NCBI GenBank assembly: GCA_031255055.1 | Contig: JAIRTG010000162.1 | Coordinates: 1 to 10,045, forward strand | Length of the DNA stretch: 10,045 bases | Reading direction: 5' to 3' | Source: Prevotellaceae bacterium | GTDB taxonomy: Bacteria; Bacteroidota; Bacteroidia; Bacteroidales; Paludibacteraceae | Notes under the pieces: model-generated | What the model was told of the DNA's origin: nothing | The model's database searches: none | The model's input: the letters and a program-made list of their open reading frames with translations, nothing else | Position numbers and translations under genes: made by a program | Part shown: one piece after another, positions 7,656 through 10,045 of the stretch | Layout of the letters: every line of letters begins with the position of its first letter | Numbering within the stretch: position 1 is the first letter of the stretch

Positions 7656-7703
7656 CGCATTTTAACCTAAACCTTAACTATGAAAAATTTATCTGTTTGT
7701 TTA
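7621..7703 (-). ncRNA. Candidate small RNA (about 80 nt) or micro-peptide transcript
   Basis: Three signals line up on the minus strand. A TTTG (7740 to 7737) lies exactly 20 nt from CACTTTTG (7716 to 7709), which fits the Bacteroidetes -33/-7 arrangement with one mismatch in TAnnTTTG. Transcription would start near 7703. About 80 nt later comes a strong hairpin with seven Ts. In between is an unstructured stretch whose complement reads TTAACCTAAACCTTAACTA on the plus strand, a pattern I believe recurs in Bacteroidales intergenic regions (from memory, unchecked). The hairpin also encodes a short ORF, ATG at 7660 to TAA at 7619, giving MRNGWLGSRPLFF. The product could be an RNA regulator or a leader-type micro-peptide. 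The exact start is inferred. Confidence 0.5.
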
Positions 7704-7708
7704 CACTG

Positions 7709-7740
7709 CAAAAGTGATACATTTTTTTTGAATACACAAA
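7709..7740 (-). promoter_or_regulatory. Probable promoter of the candidate small RNA
   Basis: The -33 box TTTG (7740-7737) and the -7 box CACTTTTG (7716-7709) are separated by 20 nt, the spacing expected in Bacteroidetes. The -7 box departs from TAnnTTTG only in its first base. This is the only promoter in the window with both boxes at ideal spacing. Confidence 0.5.
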
Positions 7741-7859
7741 TTATCCGGCACCAAATCATGTTAAAAAAACCGGATTCTTTCCCCGAACGCATCAGGACGT
7801 ATCTCTCGCCGAGATTTAGCCTCAAATTTTTTTCAAATACAAAAACAAATTCCGGATAG

Positions 7860-7954
7860 CGCCTATTTTCGCAATAAAAACGACGGAAACGAGCAAAATA
7901 TGCCCTTCCGAGCCTTCCTGAGCGGAATCAGGCAACAAAAAACGAAAATAGGCG
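7860..7954. repeat. Perfect 12-bp inverted repeat enclosing 71 bp
   Basis: CGCCTATTTTCG (7860-7871) and CGAAAATAGGCG (7943-7954) are perfect reverse complements. The enclosed 71 bp contain a smaller hairpin, CCTGA / TCAGG (around 7917-7932). No target-site duplication, transposase, T-run terminator or -7 box is attached. It could fold as a long-stem RNA or cruciform, or be a short mobile-element relic. It lies about 60 bp upstream of the miaB promoter. Confidence 0.75.
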
Positions 7955-8012
7955 TACCGATTAATTTGTATTTATTTACATTTGCTCGCATTATTTAAAG
8001 TGATATGAGATG

Positions 8013-8020
8013 TAATTTTG
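8013..8020 (+). promoter_or_regulatory. Probable -7 box of miaB
   Basis: TAATTTTG, identical to the boxes of menA and ddh, ends 21 nt before the ATG at 8042. It covers the alternative TTG codon at 8018, which argues against that codon as the start. A second match, TACATTTG, lies at 7977-7984. Confidence 0.55.
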
Positions 8021-8041
8021 TCGCCAAAACAAGAGAAATCA

Positions 8042-9409
8042 ATGGAAAAAAAACGAAATATCTCTTCAAAAGAGAACGAAAACTACAGCGGTAACGAGAA
8101 AAAACTGTTTATCGAGACCTATGGTTGTCAGATGAACGTAGCCGATAGCGAAGTGGTAGCATCGATCATGGAAATGGATGGTTATTTATTGACCGACAGG
8201 ATAGAGGACGCCGATGCAATATTTGTAAACACCTGTTCGGTACGCGACAATGCCGAACAGCGCGTGATAAACCGTCTGAAATACTTCGATTCTCTACGGA
8301 AAAAGAACAGACAACTGATCATAGGAGTCATCGGGTGCATGGCCGAGCGGGTAAAAAACGAACTGTTGACGGCACACAATGTCGACATTGTTGCAGGCCC
8401 CGACGCTTACCTGGATATTCCGAATTTGATGAGTTCGGCCGAAAAGGGCGAAAAGGCGATCAATGTCGACCTTTCGACAACCGAGACCTATAAAGACGTA
8501 CTTCCTTCGCGCATCGGGAATCCAGTTTCGGGATACATTTCTATCATGCGGGGATGCAACAATTTCTGCTCCTACTGCATCGTGCCCTACACGCGCGGAC
8601 GCGAGCGAAGTCGCGATGTCGAGAGTATATTGAAAGAACTGGAAGATTTACGTAAAAAAAACTACAAGGAAATCACATTACTCGGACAAAATGTCAACTC
8701 ATACCGGTTTGAGCAAGGCGGCAAAGTGATAGCGTTTCCCGATTTACTCGAAATTGTGGCGGAAGCGGTACCTCAAATGCGCTTCCGGTTCATGACCTCT
8801 CATCCGAAAGACATGAGCAACCGGACACTGGAAGTTATTGCGAAACATCCGAACTTGTGTCGTTTCATTCACCTGCCGGTACAGTCGGGCAGCGACAAAA
8901 TACTGAAACTGATGAACCGGAAATATACCCGCGAATGGTATCTGGACAGGATTGCAGCTATAAAAGCCATTCTACCCGAATGTGCCATCGGTACGGATAT
9001 TTTTTGCGGATTTCACAACGAGACGGAAGAAGACCATCAAGCAACGCTTTCGCTGATGAAAGAAGTAGGTTTTGACATGGCTTTTATGTTCAAGTACTCG
9101 GAACGGCCGGGCACTTTTGCCGCCGACAAACTGGAAGACAACGTTCCCGAAGACGTAAAAATACGTCGGCTCAATGAGATTATCGCCCTGCAAAACGAAC
9201 TTTCGCTGAAAAGCAATCGGGCCGACATCGGCAAAACATTCGACGTACTTGTCGAAGGTTTTTCCAAACGCTCGAGGGAACAGTTTTTCGGTCGGTCGTC
9301 ACAAAACAAAGTCATCATTTTTCCCCGAGAAAACCGTCGAATCGGCGAAATAATCCGGGTAAAAGCGCTAAGCGCCTCCTCTGCTACGCTGATTGGCGAA
9401 GCGGATTGA
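8042..9409 (+). CDS. miaB: tRNA-2-methylthio-N6-dimethylallyladenosine synthase
   Basis: This 455-residue radical-SAM methylthiotransferase converts i6A37 to ms2i6A37 in tRNAs that read codons starting with U. The N-terminal UPF0004 domain begins KLFIETYGCQMNVADSE and supplies the three cysteines of one [4Fe-4S] cluster (C29, C65, C99). The radical-SAM domain follows, with CNNFCSYC (C172, C176, C179) and VPYTRGRERSR right after. The conserved LLGQNVNSY and IHLPVQSGSDKILKLMNR motifs come next. A TRAM RNA-binding domain (about 392-455: IGKTFDVLVEGFSKRS ... ASSATLIGE) completes it. Domain order and length are normal. I chose the ATG at 8042 over the in-frame TTG at 8018 because a promoter box overlaps the latter. 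The gene is single, with repeat cluster C starting 24 bp after its stop. Confidence 0.97.
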   Translation: MEKKRNISSKENENYSGNEKKLFIETYGCQMNVADSEVVASIMEMDGYLLTDRIEDADAIFVNTCSVRDNAEQRVINRLKYFDSLRKKNRQLIIGVIGCMAERVKNELLTAHNVDIVAGPDAYLDIPNLMSSAEKGEKAINVDLSTTETYKDVLPSRIGNPVSGYISIMRGCNNFCSYCIVPYTRGRERSRDVESILKELEDLRKKNYKEITLLGQNVNSYRFEQGGKVIAFPDLLEIVAEAVPQMRFRFMTSHPKDMSNRTLEVIAKHPNLCRFIHLPVQSGSDKILKLMNRKYTREWYLDRIAAIKAILPECAIGTDIFCGFHNETEEDHQATLSLMKEVGFDMAFMFKYSERPGTFAADKLEDNVPEDVKIRRLNEIIALQNELSLKSNRADIGKTFDVLVEGFSKRSREQFFGRSSQNKVIIFPRENRRIGEIIRVKALSASSATLIGEAD

Positions 9410-9433
9410 TTCGTATTTCGTATCATATTTGGC

Positions 9434-9516
9434 GTCATCCTTGAAGAAAGAGAAAGAGAAAGAGAATTAGGGGGGGGAAGTCTCCCCCTCGCTTCAGCCG
9501 CCTACGGCGTCTTCCG
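9434..9516 (+). repeat. Purine-rich ~70-bp repeat, cluster C (one unit and a part)
   Basis: One unit (9434-9508) starts GTCATCCTTGAAG, runs through an almost pure A/G stretch (GAAAGAGAAAGAGAAAGAG) and an eight-G run, then GAAGTCTCCCCCTCGC and the tail TTCAGCCGCCTACGGC. A second unit is begun with GTCTTCC at 9509 and broken off. The tail is almost identical to that of cluster B. It starts 24 bp after the miaB stop, in the gene's orientation. Confidence 0.8.
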
Positions 9517-9688
9517 CTACCCCCTCAGCGGGGCTCCGCCCCGCAACGCCCCGTAAGACATTTCACCCGGACGTCCCGCACCCGGTAGATGAACGATCGG
9601 AGTTTGTTCCGAAACGATACCGGCCTCCCTCCCCGCCCTTCTCCGGCAGGAGAGGGGGGTGTACGTAAGGATTTATCCGGCGCCGGCG
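9517..9688. other. GC-rich noncoding stretch with hairpins
   Basis: No gene is seen. A perfect 7-bp-stem hairpin GCGGGGC TCC GCCCCGC lies at 9528-9544. A C/T-rich to G/A-rich hairpin (CCCTTCTCC GGC AGGAGAGGGG) lies at about 9637-9658, and a perfect palindrome CCGGCGCCGG at 9677-9686 lies just ahead of the 21-bp array. The composition is much richer in G+C than the surrounding genes. Confidence 0.65.
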
Positions 9689-10045
9689 CACTCCGACACC
9701 TTGGGAGTGCACTCCGACACCTTGGGAGTGCACTCCGAAACATTGGGAGTGTACTCGGAAACCTTGCGAGTGCACTCGGAAACCTTGCGAGTGCACTCGG
9801 AAACCTTGCGAGTGCACTCGGAAACATTGCGAGTGCACTCGGAAACCTTGCGAGTGCACTCGGAAACATTGCGAGTGTACTCGGAAACATTGCGAGTGTA
9901 CTCGGAAACATTGCGAGTGCACTCGGAAACATTGCGAGTGTACTCGGAAATTTTTCCGGTGCACTCGGGAACATTGATAGTGCACTCCGAAATGGTGGGA
10001 GTTTATTCGGAAACATTACGAGTGCACTCGGAAACCTTGCGAGTG
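9689..10045. repeat. Tandem array of seventeen 21-bp palindromic units (continues past the window)
   Basis: Units follow each other without gaps from 9689; 17 x 21 bp ends exactly at the window edge. The commonest unit is CACTCG, then GAAACCTTG or GAAACATTG, then CGAGTG, so each unit is itself a 6-bp-stem hairpin with a 9-nt loop. Most junctions are also palindromic (CGAGTGCACTCG). Units 1-3 and 15 have CACTCC with GGAGTG instead, so the stem is kept. Units 13 (9941-9961) and 14 (9962-9982) are degraded. Because 21 is divisible by 3, several frames stay open through the array and give repetitive peptides; I regard these as by-products. The units abut with no unique spacers, so this is not a CRISPR array. 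Confidence 0.9.

Larger units (their letters stand above)
7602..8012. other. Noncoding gap between menA and miaB
   Basis: No ordinary gene is seen. The gap holds a bidirectional hairpin terminator, a candidate minus-strand small RNA with its promoter, a short ATCTC / GAGAT hairpin followed by a T-run (about 7799-7836), and a long perfect inverted repeat (7860-7954). A 59-codon plus-strand ORF (7680-7859) is present but lies opposite the small-RNA candidate and does not look like a protein. Confidence 0.65.

Noticed and set aside
7680..7859. Plus-strand 59-codon ORF beginning MKNLSVCLHCK
   Set aside because: It lies opposite the small-RNA promoter and body, has no promoter of its own, has low-complexity lysine/phenylalanine content, and ends in the flank of the inverted repeat. 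The better explanation is the minus-strand transcript.
7860..7954. Integron attC site or signal-recognition-particle RNA
   Set aside because: The ends lack the RYYYAAC/GTTRRRY core sites of attC. Neither strand has the conserved tetraloop and GGAAG-GCAG region in the arrangement of SRP RNA.
8018..8041. TTG at 8018 as the miaB start
   Set aside because: It overlaps a perfect -7 promoter box and adds eight residues not expected for the family. The ATG at 8042 is better.
9525..10016. Minus-strand open frames through the 21-bp array that give repetitive peptides (units such as FPSALAM or FRVHSQC)
   Set aside because: A 21-bp unit keeps any stop-free frame open, and two overlapping minus frames are open at once. 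No signal peptide, promoter or ribosome site is seen, and the frame runs into hairpin-rich noncoding sequence. The conservation pattern is that of a stem, not of codons.
9689..10045. CRISPR array
   Set aside because: Units are contiguous 21-bp near-copies with no unique spacers, and there are no cas genes in the window.

Overview
This looks like a chromosomal segment from a member of the Bacteroidetes, most likely order Bacteroidales. The reasons are the close protein-level resemblance of MiaB, TypA and MenA to Bacteroides-type enzymes, a PorT-like outer-membrane barrel, a meso-diaminopimelate dehydrogenase of the shorter type, and repeated promoter boxes of the Bacteroidetes form TAnnTTTG with no clear Shine-Dalgarno pattern. 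This placement rests on recognising the families from the sequence; no database was searched.

Layout. Positions 1-546 hold the 3' end of a membrane acyltransferase (+). A noncoding stretch (547-933) follows, with two copies of a purine-rich ~70-bp repeat and a terminator. Four minus-strand genes come next, read from right to left: typA (5445-3646), a small outer-membrane barrel (3522-2857), ddh (2564-1662) and a secreted coiled-coil protein of unknown function (1572-934). A second repeat cluster (about 5585-5760) separates typA from a minus-strand SpoU-type RNA methyltransferase gene (6594-5827). That gene is divergent from menA (+, 6702-7601), and each has a Bacteroidetes -7 box in the shared 107-bp gap. 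The 440-bp gap between menA and miaB (+, 8042-9409) holds no ordinary gene. It does hold a convincing candidate small RNA on the minus strand (about 7703-7621: promoter, short transcript, strong terminator) and, further right, a long perfect inverted repeat. After miaB the window is noncoding: a third copy of the purine-rich repeat, GC-rich hairpins, and an array of exactly seventeen 21-bp palindromic units running off the right edge.

The protein-coding genes are mostly housekeeping: translation (TypA GTPase, MiaB tRNA modification, RNA 2'-O-methylation), menaquinone synthesis (MenA) and lysine/cell-wall precursor synthesis (Ddh). They do not form one functional operon. Most have their own recognisable promoter or terminator.

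The less ordinary content is noncoding. There are (i) a candidate ~80-nt RNA convergent with menA; (ii) a repeat family whose three clusters each lie just downstream of a gene's stop codon, in that gene's orientation; and (iii) a 21-bp palindromic array in which the two arms of the hairpin change together. No complete new enzyme system, CRISPR array, phage or transposase is visible.
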